Positions 24,101 through 33,123 of a DNA stretch of 64,000 nucleotides are shown here, in pieces. Within the stretch, counting starts at the first letter, position 1. Every line of letters begins with the position of its first letter. The notes under the pieces are model-generated. The model had not been told where the DNA came from, did no database searches, and worked only from the letters and a program-made list of their open reading frames with translations. This DNA comes from Endozoicomonas sp. GU-1. Its GTDB lineage: Bacteria > Pseudomonadota > Gammaproteobacteria > Pseudomonadales > Endozoicomonadaceae. The stretch spans positions 682,001 to 746,000 of the forward strand of contig NZ_CP114771.1 of the NCBI RefSeq assembly GCF_027366395.1, written 5' to 3'. The position numbers and the translations under genes were made by a program.

Positions 24101-26808
24101 TTACTGGTTGCTTGTTTTCTTCTTTGCCGGGTTGGGTTGCTCTGCTAAATGTTCTTCACCCGTAACGTGTGCAGCGCCTGCCCACCTTCTTTTAAGTGGT
24201 ACAGAGCCATGCTCCTGTGGCGTGATGCCTATCCTGGTCTTTATTTGATCAATGTATGGTTTCATTAAATCGTTGTCAAAAAGCTGGTTAGCCGGGATTT
24301 CAATGACCGCAAATCCTGCTTTTTGCAGCAGTGCGATTTTCAGCAGAGTCGAACCCTTCCAGGTTTTGAAATCACCACCTACGTAATGAGACGATCCCTG
24401 AACTTCAATCACCATGTTGTGATCTGGCAAAAGCAGGTCAACCGGAGGCAGTGAGTTCAGACTCTTTTCCTCTTCGATCTGCAAAGATGGAATAGATGAT
24501 TTGAGTTGATCGCGGAAGTCGGCCTGGGTTTTTGAAATGGTCGTCTGGTAATCGAGAATGACCGGACAGGTTCTGCCAAGCCAACTTGCGGCCATGATCA
24601 TGATGGATTGATGCTCTTTATTATTTGGCGAGGTATTTTCCAGGCGAGTTAACAGGTCATCCATGTGCTTCTCAAGGATGTTATTTTTATTGGCATTGGA
24701 GTCTAGAGCCAACCTGGCACAGCATACCATTATTCCCCAGAGAGACATCGATATCTCTTTCTGAGAAAACTGCAGCTGCTCACTGATTCGATAGACAAGC
24801 GATTCGAACGTACAGGTAGCCAGGTTCAGCTCAATGAGTTCACCCATTTTGGCCGTGGCCCACAGCAGATTGGCAATACCCTGGGCATTAAATTGGTCTT
24901 TCTGTGCGTTCACAAGGGGCAACAGCGCGACCACAGCTTCGTTGAGCCCTGGTGTCTGCTCCTGCTCACTGTCCGCCAGTTTCGCCATGGCCCACAGCAG
25001 GTTGGTGACACACTGAGCATTAAATTGCTCTTTCTGTGCATTTACGTTGGGCAACAGCGCAGCCACAGCTTCGCTGAACTCCGGTGTCTGCTCGTACCTG
25101 TTGTCCACCAGTTTTGCCATGGCCCACAGCAGGTTAGTGATATGCTGGGGAATAAATTGGTCTTTCAGTGCATTTACGCTGGGCAACAGCGCGGCCACAG
25201 CATCTTTGAGCTCTGATGTTTTTTTCAGCCCTTTGTCCACCAGTTTCGCCATGGCCCACAGCAGATTGGCGATATGCTGAGGAATAAACCGGTCTTTATG
25301 TGTGTTCACCAGGGGCAACAGCACGGCTATGGCTTTGTTAAGACCTGGTGACCGCTGCAGTCCTTTGTCCACCAGTTTTGCCATGGCCCACAGCAGGTTG
25401 GCGACATGCTGAGGAATAAACTGGTCTTTCTGTGCATTCACGTGGGGCAACAACGCGGCCACGGTCTCGTTCAGTTCTGGTGTCTGCTCCTGGCCGTTGT
25501 CCACCAGCTTCGCCATGGCCCACAGCAGGTTGGCAATAGCCAGGGCAGTAAATTGTTCTTTCTGTGCGTTCACGTGGGGCAACAGCCCGGCCACGGCCTC
25601 TTTGAGCTCTGGTGTCGGCTCCAGCCCGTTGTCCACCAGTTTTGCCATGGCCCACAGCAGGTTGGCGATACCCTGGGCATTAAACTGGTCTCTTTGTGCA
25701 TTCACGCGGGGTAACAGTGCGGTTACGGTCGCTTTGAGTTCTGGTGTCCGCTCCTGGCCGTTGTCCACCAGTTTCGCCATGGCCCACAGCAGGTTGGCGA
25801 TATGCTGAGGAATAAACTGGTCTTTCTCTGCGTTCACGTGGGGCAACATTACGGCCACAGCCTCTTTGAGGCCTGATGCCCACTTCTGGCCGTTGTCCAC
25901 CAGTTTCGCCATGGCCCACATCAGGTTATTGATTTCCTGTGGTTTAAAGTCAGTTTTCTGGGCATTCACGCTGGGCAACAGCGTGGACACGGTCTCGTTG
26001 AGTTCTGGTGTCTGCTCCTGCCCGATGTCCACCAGTTTCGCCATAGCCCACAGCAGGTTGGCGATTCCCTGAGGAATAAATTGTTTTTTCTGTACGTTCA
26101 CATGGGGCAACAACACGGCCACGGCCTCTTTGAGCTCTGGTATCCGGTTCTGCCCGCTGTCCACCAGTTTCGCCATGGCCCACATCAGGTTGGCGATTCC
26201 ATGGGCATCAATATCCCGGGCGGGAGGTTTTTGCTGGCACTTGAATATTATTGCATCAAGTAGCGCCGATAATAAGGCAGCTTGAGTACGCTTAACACGT
26301 TCATCCATGGGTTTATAAGGGGTAAAACCCCCGCTGAAGTCAATGAGTGCAGTGTTGTCGTCAGGCTTCGCCAATTCCAGCTCCGCGTTGCTGTGAAATT
26401 TTGCAGTAAACGCATCAGCTGGCTTTGTTCCGCTCGATTTAACGGTCTTTTAGACGCTGACGTGTATTTTTTTATTGAACTGGCATAGTGGCCGTGATCT
26501 CTCCCATCATAGCGATGACCGAAACTATCCGATTTACTCACCAGATCATCCATTATTTCCTGTTTGATGAGGGCATGAAAATTTTGAGCAGGGGTTACTG
26601 AACGGCGCAGTAAATATTGAGAAGGGCCTGCGGCAGAAGAATGGTAAAATTTATTACGCCCCGGAGTTGTGCGTGGGGTATTATCCCGTTGTCTGACTGT
26701 GGCTTGTCCATATCGCCCACGCCTGGAAGCGGCACGGTCATTCGGTTGGTTGTCATTATTACCTGATCTTGCGTATTGACCACTGATACCGGCAGAACTT
26801 CTATCCAT
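24101..26808 (-). pseudogene. L9: OPR-RAP gene with a -1 frameshift after the N-terminal cap
   Basis: Translation from 26808 (MDRSSAGISGQYARSGNNDNQ) proceeds through the cap to SLTSAGV and then leaves frame, because the plus strand has AAAACCCCC near 26318 where the paralogues have AAAAACACCC (one base lost). The remaining frame, open from 26374 to 24101, holds 10 repeats plus half repeat (code string GGEHGAHHHCG), the linker and a complete RAP domain, with a short right-subfamily tail ending NPAKKKTSNQ. Only one lesion is seen, so it may be recent or a sequencing error. First locus (from the left) with the short tail and 104-bp spacer. Confidence 0.8.
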
Positions 26809-26832
26809 AATTATATTTCATTAATGCATGAA

Positions 26833-26862
26833 AATATAAAAAGCAGACTACTGTGCAGTTCA
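26833..26862 (-). promoter_or_regulatory. Candidate promoter of L9
   Basis: TATATT kept; palindrome has one mismatch (AGTAGTCTGCT); upstream box reads TGAACTG. Confidence 0.4.
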
Positions 26863-26913
26863 GAAGTTCATTTTGTGGAAAAGTTTACTTGAGTCATGAT
26901 GGGAGGAAGGCGA

Positions 26914-29757
26914 TTACTGGCTGTTTGTTTTCTGCCTCTTTGCCGGGTTGGTTTGCTCTTGTAAATATTCTTCACCAGTAACGTATGCAGCATCTGTCCA
27001 CCCTCTTTTAAGTGAAACAGAGTCATGCCCCTGTGGTGGTATGCCTATCCTGATCTTTATTTGATCAATATAGGGTTTCATTAAATCGTTGCTCAAAAGC
27101 TGGTTAGCCGGGATTTCAATGACCTCAAATCCTGCTTTTTGCAACAGTGCGATTTTCAGCAGAGTCGAACCATTCCTGGTGTTGAAATCACCACCCACGT
27201 AATGAGACGGTCCCTGAACTTCAATAGCCATGTTGTGATCTGGTAGCAGCAGGTCAACCGGAGGCAGTGAGTTCAGACTCTTTTCTTCTTCAATCCTCAA
27301 AGATGGAATTGATGATTGGAGTTGATCACGGAAGTCGACCTGGATTTTTGAAATGTTTGTATGGTATGGGCGAACGAGCGGGCAGGTTCTGCCAAGCCAA
27401 CTTGCAGCCATGGTAATGATGGATTGTTCCTCTTTATTGTCTGGCGATGTATTTTCCAGACGAGTGAACAGGTCATCCATGTGTTTTTCAAACACGTTAC
27501 TTTTATTGGCATTGGAGTCCAGAGTCAACCTGGCACAGCATACCATTACTCCCCAGAGAGACATCAATATCGCTTGCTGAGAGAGTTGAGCGTTGTCACT
27601 GATTCGATAGACAAGCGATTCGAACGTAGAGGTAACCACGCTCAGCTCAACGAGTTCACCCAGTTTCGCCATGGCCCAAAGCAGGTTGGCGATACCCTGA
27701 GGAATAAATTGGTCTTTCTGTGAGTTCACGAGGGGCAACAGCACGGCCACGGCTTCTTTGAGCTCTGCTGACTGTTCCTGCCCGTTGTCCACCAGTTTCG
27801 CCATGGCCCACAGCAGGTTGGTGACACACTGGGTATTAAATTGGTCTTTCTGTGTGTTCACGCAGGTCAACAGCACAGTCACCGCTTCGTTGAACTTTGG
27901 TGTCTGCTCGTACCTGTTGTCCACCAGTTTTGCCATGGCCCACAGCAGGTTGGTGATATGCTGGGGAGTTAATTTGTCTTTCAGTGCATTTACGTGGGGC
28001 AACAGCGCGGCCACAGCATCTTTGAGCTCTGGTGTTTTCTCCAGTCCGTTGTCCACCAGTTTCGCCATGGCCCACAGCATGTTGGCAATATGCTGAGGGA
28101 TAAACAGGTCTTTCTTTGCGTTCACTTGGAGCAACAGCACGGCCAAGGCCTCGTTAAGACCTGGTGTCCGTTCCAGCCCGTTGTTCACCAGTTTTGCCAT
28201 GGCCCACAGCAGGTTAGTGATTTCCTGTGGTTTCAAGTGAGCTTTCTGTGCGTTCACGTGGGGCAACAGCGCGGCCAGGGCCCTTTTGAGCTCTGGTGTC
28301 GGCTCCTGCCCGTTGTCCACCAGTTTCGCCATGGCCCACATCAGGTTGGCGATTTCTTGGGCATTAAATTGGTTTTTCTGTGCGTTCACGCGGGGCAACA
28401 GCGCGGCCACGACCTCTTTGAACTCTGGTGTCCACTCTTGGCCGTTATCCACCAGTTTCGCCATGGCCCACAGCAGGTTGGCGATATGCTGAGGAATAAA
28501 TTGGTCTTTTTGTGCCTTAACGTGGGGCAACAACGCCGCCACGGCCTCTTTGAGTTCTGGTGTCCGCGCCTGCCCATTGTCCACCAGTTTCGCCATGGCC
28601 CACAGCAGGTTGGCGATATGCTGAGGAATAAATTGGTCTCTCTGTGCATTCACGCGGGGCAACAGCGCGGCCGCGGTCTCGTTGAGCTCTGGTATCCGCT
28701 CCTGCCCGATGTCCACCAGCTTCGCCATGGCCCATAGCAGGTTGGTGATAGCCTGAGGAATAAATTGGTCTTTCTGTGCGTTCACATGGGGCAACAGCGC
28801 GGCCACGGTCTCTTTGAGTCCTGGTATCCGGTCCTGCCTGTTGTCTACCATTTTCGCCATGGCCCACAGCAGGTTGGCAATGCCCTGGGCATTAAGTTGG
28901 TTTTTCTGTGCCTGCACGAGGGGCAACAGGGCGGCCACGGCCTCGTTAAGCTCTGCTGTACGCTCCTGCCTGTTGTCCAGCAGTTTCGCCATGGCCCACA
29001 CCAGGTTGGTGACTTCCTGTGGTTTAAAGTGAGCTTTCTGTGCGTTCACGTGGGGCAACAGCGCGGCCATGGCCTTGTTGAATTCTGATGTCTGCTCCTG
29101 CCCGTTGTCCACCAGTTTCGTCATGGCCCACAGCACGTTGGCGATTCCCTGGGCATCGATATCCCATGCTTCAGCTTTTTTGTTGCACTTGAATCTTATT
29201 GCATCCAGTAGCGTTGACAATAAGGCAGTTTGAGTACGCTTGACACGCTCATCAATGGGTTTATGAGGGATAAAAACACCTGCTGAGGTCAATGAGTGAA
29301 ATGTTGTCGTCAGGCTTCGCCAATTCCAGCTCCGCGTTGCTGCGAAATTTTGCAGCAAACGCATCAGCTGGCTTTGTTCCGCTCGATTTAACGGTCTTTT
29401 AGCAGCTGATGAGTATTTTTTAATTAAACTGGCATACAGGCCGTGATCTCTCCCATCATAGCGATGACCTAAACGATCCGATTTACTCACCAGATCATCC
29501 ATTATTTCCTGTTTGATGAGGGCATGAAAATTTTGAGCAGGGTTTACTGAACGGCGCAATAAATATTGAGAAGGGCCTGTGGCAGAAGACTGGTAAAATT
29601 TATTACGCCCCGGGGTTGTGCGTGGGGTATTATCCCGCTGTCTGACTGTGGCTTGTCTATACCGCCCACGCCTGGAAGCAGCATGGTCATTCGGTTGGTT
29701 GTCATTATTACCTGATCTGGCGTATTGACCACTGCTACCGGCAGAACTTCTATCCAT
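26914..29757 (-). CDS. L10: OPR-like repeat protein with RAP domain (947 aa)
   Basis: Intact right-subfamily member: start MDRSSAGSSGQYARSGNNDN, 11 repeats plus half repeat, RAP at about 831-905 (variant MAIEVQGPSHY), 42-residue tail ending NPAKRQKTNSQ. Code string GEGAHHEEHHCG. Its first three units (NKKAEAWDIDAQG, MTKLVDNG, KPQEV...NLVWAMAKLLDN, AELNEAVAALLPLVQAQKNQ) match the first units of L12, showing shared 5' halves. Near the 3' end of the repeat block, units with LVDNRYEQ and NTQCV resemble those of L9. It is thus a mosaic of its neighbours. The spacer to L9's start is 106 bp. Confidence 0.9.
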   Translation of the reverse strand: MDRSSAGSSGQYARSGNNDNQPNDHAASRRGRYRQATVRQRDNTPRTTPGRNKFYQSSATGPSQYLLRRSVNPAQNFHALIKQEIMDDLVSKSDRLGHRYDGRDHGLYASLIKKYSSAAKRPLNRAEQSQLMRLLQNFAATRSWNWRSLTTTFHSLTSAGVFIPHKPIDERVKRTQTALLSTLLDAIRFKCNKKAEAWDIDAQGIANVLWAMTKLVDNGQEQTSEFNKAMAALLPHVNAQKAHFKPQEVTNLVWAMAKLLDNRQERTAELNEAVAALLPLVQAQKNQLNAQGIANLLWAMAKMVDNRQDRIPGLKETVAALLPHVNAQKDQFIPQAITNLLWAMAKLVDIGQERIPELNETAAALLPRVNAQRDQFIPQHIANLLWAMAKLVDNGQARTPELKEAVAALLPHVKAQKDQFIPQHIANLLWAMAKLVDNGQEWTPEFKEVVAALLPRVNAQKNQFNAQEIANLMWAMAKLVDNGQEPTPELKRALAALLPHVNAQKAHLKPQEITNLLWAMAKLVNNGLERTPGLNEALAVLLLQVNAKKDLFIPQHIANMLWAMAKLVDNGLEKTPELKDAVAALLPHVNALKDKLTPQHITNLLWAMAKLVDNRYEQTPKFNEAVTVLLTCVNTQKDQFNTQCVTNLLWAMAKLVDNGQEQSAELKEAVAVLLPLVNSQKDQFIPQGIANLLWAMAKLGELVELSVVTSTFESLVYRISDNAQLSQQAILMSLWGVMVCCARLTLDSNANKSNVFEKHMDDLFTRLENTSPDNKEEQSIITMAASWLGRTCPLVRPYHTNISKIQVDFRDQLQSSIPSLRIEEEKSLNSLPPVDLLLPDHNMAIEVQGPSHYVGGDFNTRNGSTLLKIALLQKAGFEVIEIPANQLLSNDLMKPYIDQIKIRIGIPPQGHDSVSLKRGWTDAAYVTGEEYLQEQTNPAKRQKTNSQ

Positions 29758-29781
29758 AATTATATTTCATTAATGCATGAA

Positions 29782-29811
29782 AATATAAAAAGCAGACTGC
29801 TGTGCAGTTCA
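29782..29811 (-). promoter_or_regulatory. Candidate promoter and palindrome of L10
   Basis: TATATT and perfect AGCAG-T-CTGCT; upstream box TGAACT. Confidence 0.45.
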
Positions 29812-29862
29812 GAAGTTCATTTTCTGGAAAAGTTTGCTTGAGTCATGATGGGAGGAAGGCGA

Positions 29863-32800
29863 TTACTGGTTGTTTGTTTTCTTCCTCTTTGCCGGGTTGG
29901 TTTGCTCTGCTAAATGTTCTTCACCAGTAATGCATGCAGCACCTGCCCACCTTCTTTTAAGTGATACAGAGCCATACTCCTGTGGCGGGATACCTATCCT
30001 GGTCTTTATTTGATCAATGTATGTTTTCATTAAATCCTGACTCAAGAGCCTGTTAACCGGAATTTCAATGACCTCAAATCCGGATTTTTGCAACAGTGCG
30101 ATTTTCAGCAGAGTCGAACCATTCCTGGTTTTGAAATCACTACCCACGTAATGAGAGGGGCCCTGCACTTCAATGACCATGTTGTGATCTGGCAGAAGCA
30201 GGTCAACCGGAGGTAATGAGTTCAGACTCTTTTCTTCTTCAATCTTCAAAGATGGAATAGATGATTGGAGTTGATCGCGGAAGTCGGCCTGGGTTTTTGA
30301 AATGGTTCTCTGGTAATGGCGAACGACCGGACAGGCTCTGCCAAGCCAACTTGCAGCCATGATCATGTTGGATTGTTCTTCTTCATTATCTGGCGAGGTA
30401 TTTTCCAAGCGAGTCAACAGGTCATCCATGTGCTTTTCAAACTCGTTATTGTTATTGTTATTGGCATTGGAGTCTAGCGCCAACCTGGCACAGCATACCA
30501 TGACTCCCCAGAGAGACATCGATATCTCTTCCTGAGAAAATTGAAGGTTCTCACTGATTCGATAGACAAGCGATTCGAACGCAGAGGTAGCCAGGTTCAG
30601 CTCAATGAGTTCACCCAGTTTGGCCGTGGCCCACAGCAGGTTGGCAATAGCCTGGGCATTAAATTGGTCTTTCTGTGCGTTCACGAGGGGCAACAGCGCG
30701 ACCAAAGCCTTGTTGAGCCCTGGTGTCTGCTCCTGCCCGTTATCCACCAGTTTTGCCATGGCCCACAGCAGGTTGACGACTTCCTGTGGGTTAAAGTTAG
30801 CCTTTTGTACGATCACGCAGGTCAACAGCGCAGCCACCGTTTCGCTGTACTCTGGTGGCTGTTCGTACCCGTTGCCCACCAGTTTTGCCATGGCCCACAG
30901 CAGGTTGGCGATATGCTGGGGAATAAATTGGTCTTTATGTGTATTCACGCGGGGCAACAGCGTGGCCACAGCATCTTTGAGCTCTGGTGTCTGCTCCTGC
31001 CCGTTGTCCACCAGTTTCGCCATGGCCCACACCAGGTTGGCGATATGCTGGGGAATAAATTGGTTTTTCTGTGCATTCACGTGGGGCAACAGCGCGGCCA
31101 CAGCCTCTTTGAGCTCTGGTGTTGTCTCCAGCCCGCTGTCCACCAGTTTCGCCATGGCCCACAGCAGGTTGGCGATTTCCTGTGGTGTAAAGTTAGCTTT
31201 CTGTGCATTCACTTGGGGCAATAGCACGGCCACGGCCTCTTTGAGTTCTGGTGTTCGCTCCTGCCCTTTGTCCACCAGTTTTGCCATGGCCCACAGCAGG
31301 CAGACGATATCCTGGACATTAAATTGGACTTCCTGTGCGTTCACGTGGGGCAATAGCGCGGCCACTGCCTCATTGAGCTCTGGTGTCCGGTCCTGCCCGT
31401 TGTCCACCAGTTTTGCCACGGCCCACAGCAGATTGGCGATCCCCTGTGGTTTAAAGTGAGCTTTCTGTGCGTTCACGAGAGGCAACAGCGCGGCCAAGGC
31501 CTCGTTGAACTCTGGTGTCCGCTCCAGCCCGTTGTCCACCAGTTTCGCCATGGCCCACAGCAGGTTGGCAAAATGCTGAGGAATAAATTGGTCTTTCTGT
31601 GCGTTCACGTGGTGCAACAGCACGGCCACGGCCTCGTTGAACTCTGGTGTCCGCTCCAGCCCGTTGTCCACCAGTTTCGCCATGGCCCACAGCAGGTTGG
31701 CAAAATGCTGAGGAATAAATTGGTCTTTCTGTGCGTTCACGTGGTGCAACAGCGAGGCCACGGCCTCTTTGAGCTCTGGCGTCCGCTCCTGGCCGTTGTC
31801 CACCAGTTTCGCCATGGCCCACAGCAGGTTGGCGATACCCTGGGCATTAAATTGGTCTTGCTGTGCGGTCACCTGGGGCAACAGCGCGGCCACCGCCTCT
31901 TTGAGCTCTGGTGTCCGGTCCTGCCCGTTGCCCACCAGTTTTGCCACGGCCCACAGCTGGTTGGTGATCCCCTGGGAATTAAATTGGTCTTTCTGCGCGA
32001 CCACGAGGGGCAACATCGCGGCTACGGTCTCTTTGAGCCCTGGTGTTCGCTCAGGCCTGTTGTCCACCAGTTTCGCCAAGGCCCACAGCAGGTTGGCGAT
32101 ATGCTGAGGAATAAATTGGTCTTTCTGTGCGTTCACATGGGGTAACAGCGCGGCCACTGCTTCTTTGAGCTCTGGTGTCCACTCCTCGTTGTCCACCAGT
32201 TTCGCCATGGCCCACAGCAGGTTGGTGATACCCTGAGGAATAAATTGGTCTTGCTGTGCATTCACGTGGGGCAACAGGGCGGCCACGGTCTCTTTGAACT
32301 CTGGTGTCTGCTTCTGCCCGTTGTCCACCAGTTTCGCCATGGCCCACAGCAGGTTGGAGGTTCCCAGGGCATCAATATCCCTGGCTTGAGGTTTTTGGTT
32401 GCACTTGAATATTATTGCATCAAGAAGCGTGGACAATAAGGCAGCTTGAGTGAGCTTAACACGCTGATCCACGGGTTTATGAGGGGTAAAAACACCCGCT
32501 GAAGTCAATGAATGAAGTGTTGTCGTCAGGCTTCGCCAATTCCAGCTCCGGGTTGCGGTAAAATTTTGCAGCAAACGCATCAGCTGGCTTTGTTCTGTTC
32601 GATTTAACGGTCTTTTAACAGCTGATGAGTATTTTTTAATTGAACTGGCATACTGACCGTGATTTCTCCCATCATAGCGATGACCGAAACGTTCCGATTT
32701 ACTCACCAGATCATCCACTATTTCCTGTTTGATGAGGGCATTAAAATCTTGAGCAGAGTTTACTGAACGGCACTGTAGATGTTGAGAAGAGCGTGTGCCG

Positions 32801-32976
32801 GGAGAATGGTAAAATTCATTGCGACCTGGTGCAGTGTGGGGGGAATTATTCCATTGTCTGACTGTGGCATGCCTGTATCGCCCACGCCTTGAGGAAGGAG
32901 CATGACCATTCGATTGGTTGTAACCGTTATCTGATCTTGTGTATTTACCACTGATGCCAGCAGAGCTTTTATCCAT
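29863..32976 (-). CDS. L11: OPR-like repeat protein with RAP domain (1037 aa)
   Basis: Intact: start MDKSSAGISGKYTRSDNGYN, 13 repeats plus half repeat, RAP at about 921-995 (VGSDFKTRNG variant), tail ending NPAKRKKTNNQ. Code string GGHGGHHGDEHHEA. Units 6 and 7 (IPQHF, GLERTPEFNEA) are almost identical: 31501-31632 and 31633-31764 differ at 2 of 132 bases, so one is a very recent copy. The linker carries an expanded Asn run (NANNNNNNE) from a short trinucleotide expansion (plus strand, around 30450). One unit is a residue short (DNEEW), so units need not be exactly 44 residues. Own promoter block and 106-bp spacer to L10. Confidence 0.9.
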   Translation of the reverse strand: MDKSSAGISGKYTRSDNGYNQSNGHAPSSRRGRYRHATVRQWNNSPHTAPGRNEFYHSPGTRSSQHLQCRSVNSAQDFNALIKQEIVDDLVSKSERFGHRYDGRNHGQYASSIKKYSSAVKRPLNRTEQSQLMRLLQNFTATRSWNWRSLTTTLHSLTSAGVFTPHKPVDQRVKLTQAALLSTLLDAIIFKCNQKPQARDIDALGTSNLLWAMAKLVDNGQKQTPEFKETVAALLPHVNAQQDQFIPQGITNLLWAMAKLVDNEEWTPELKEAVAALLPHVNAQKDQFIPQHIANLLWALAKLVDNRPERTPGLKETVAAMLPLVVAQKDQFNSQGITNQLWAVAKLVGNGQDRTPELKEAVAALLPQVTAQQDQFNAQGIANLLWAMAKLVDNGQERTPELKEAVASLLHHVNAQKDQFIPQHFANLLWAMAKLVDNGLERTPEFNEAVAVLLHHVNAQKDQFIPQHFANLLWAMAKLVDNGLERTPEFNEALAALLPLVNAQKAHFKPQGIANLLWAVAKLVDNGQDRTPELNEAVAALLPHVNAQEVQFNVQDIVCLLWAMAKLVDKGQERTPELKEAVAVLLPQVNAQKANFTPQEIANLLWAMAKLVDSGLETTPELKEAVAALLPHVNAQKNQFIPQHIANLVWAMAKLVDNGQEQTPELKDAVATLLPRVNTHKDQFIPQHIANLLWAMAKLVGNGYEQPPEYSETVAALLTCVIVQKANFNPQEVVNLLWAMAKLVDNGQEQTPGLNKALVALLPLVNAQKDQFNAQAIANLLWATAKLGELIELNLATSAFESLVYRISENLQFSQEEISMSLWGVMVCCARLALDSNANNNNNNEFEKHMDDLLTRLENTSPDNEEEQSNMIMAASWLGRACPVVRHYQRTISKTQADFRDQLQSSIPSLKIEEEKSLNSLPPVDLLLPDHNMVIEVQGPSHYVGSDFKTRNGSTLLKIALLQKSGFEVIEIPVNRLLSQDLMKTYIDQIKTRIGIPPQEYGSVSLKRRWAGAACITGEEHLAEQTNPAKRKKTNNQ
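31501..31764 (-). repeat. Recent single-unit duplication within L11
   Basis: Two adjacent 132-bp units (31501-31632 and 31633-31764) differ at only two adjacent bases (CA against GA-type change near 31622 and 31754). Confidence 0.85.
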
Positions 32977-33000
32977 GACTATATTTCATTAATTCATGAA

Positions 33001-33030
33001 AATATAAAAAGCAGACTGCTGTTCTGTTGA
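33001..33030 (-). promoter_or_regulatory. Candidate promoter and palindrome of L11
   Basis: TATATT with perfect AGCAG-T-CTGCT; upstream box TCAACA. Confidence 0.45.
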
Positions 33031-33123
33031 GAAGTTCATTTTGCAAAAAAGTTTACTTGAGTCATGATGAGAGGAAGGCGATGACTGGCTGCTTGTTTTC
33101 TTCCTGTTTGCTGGGTTGGTTTG

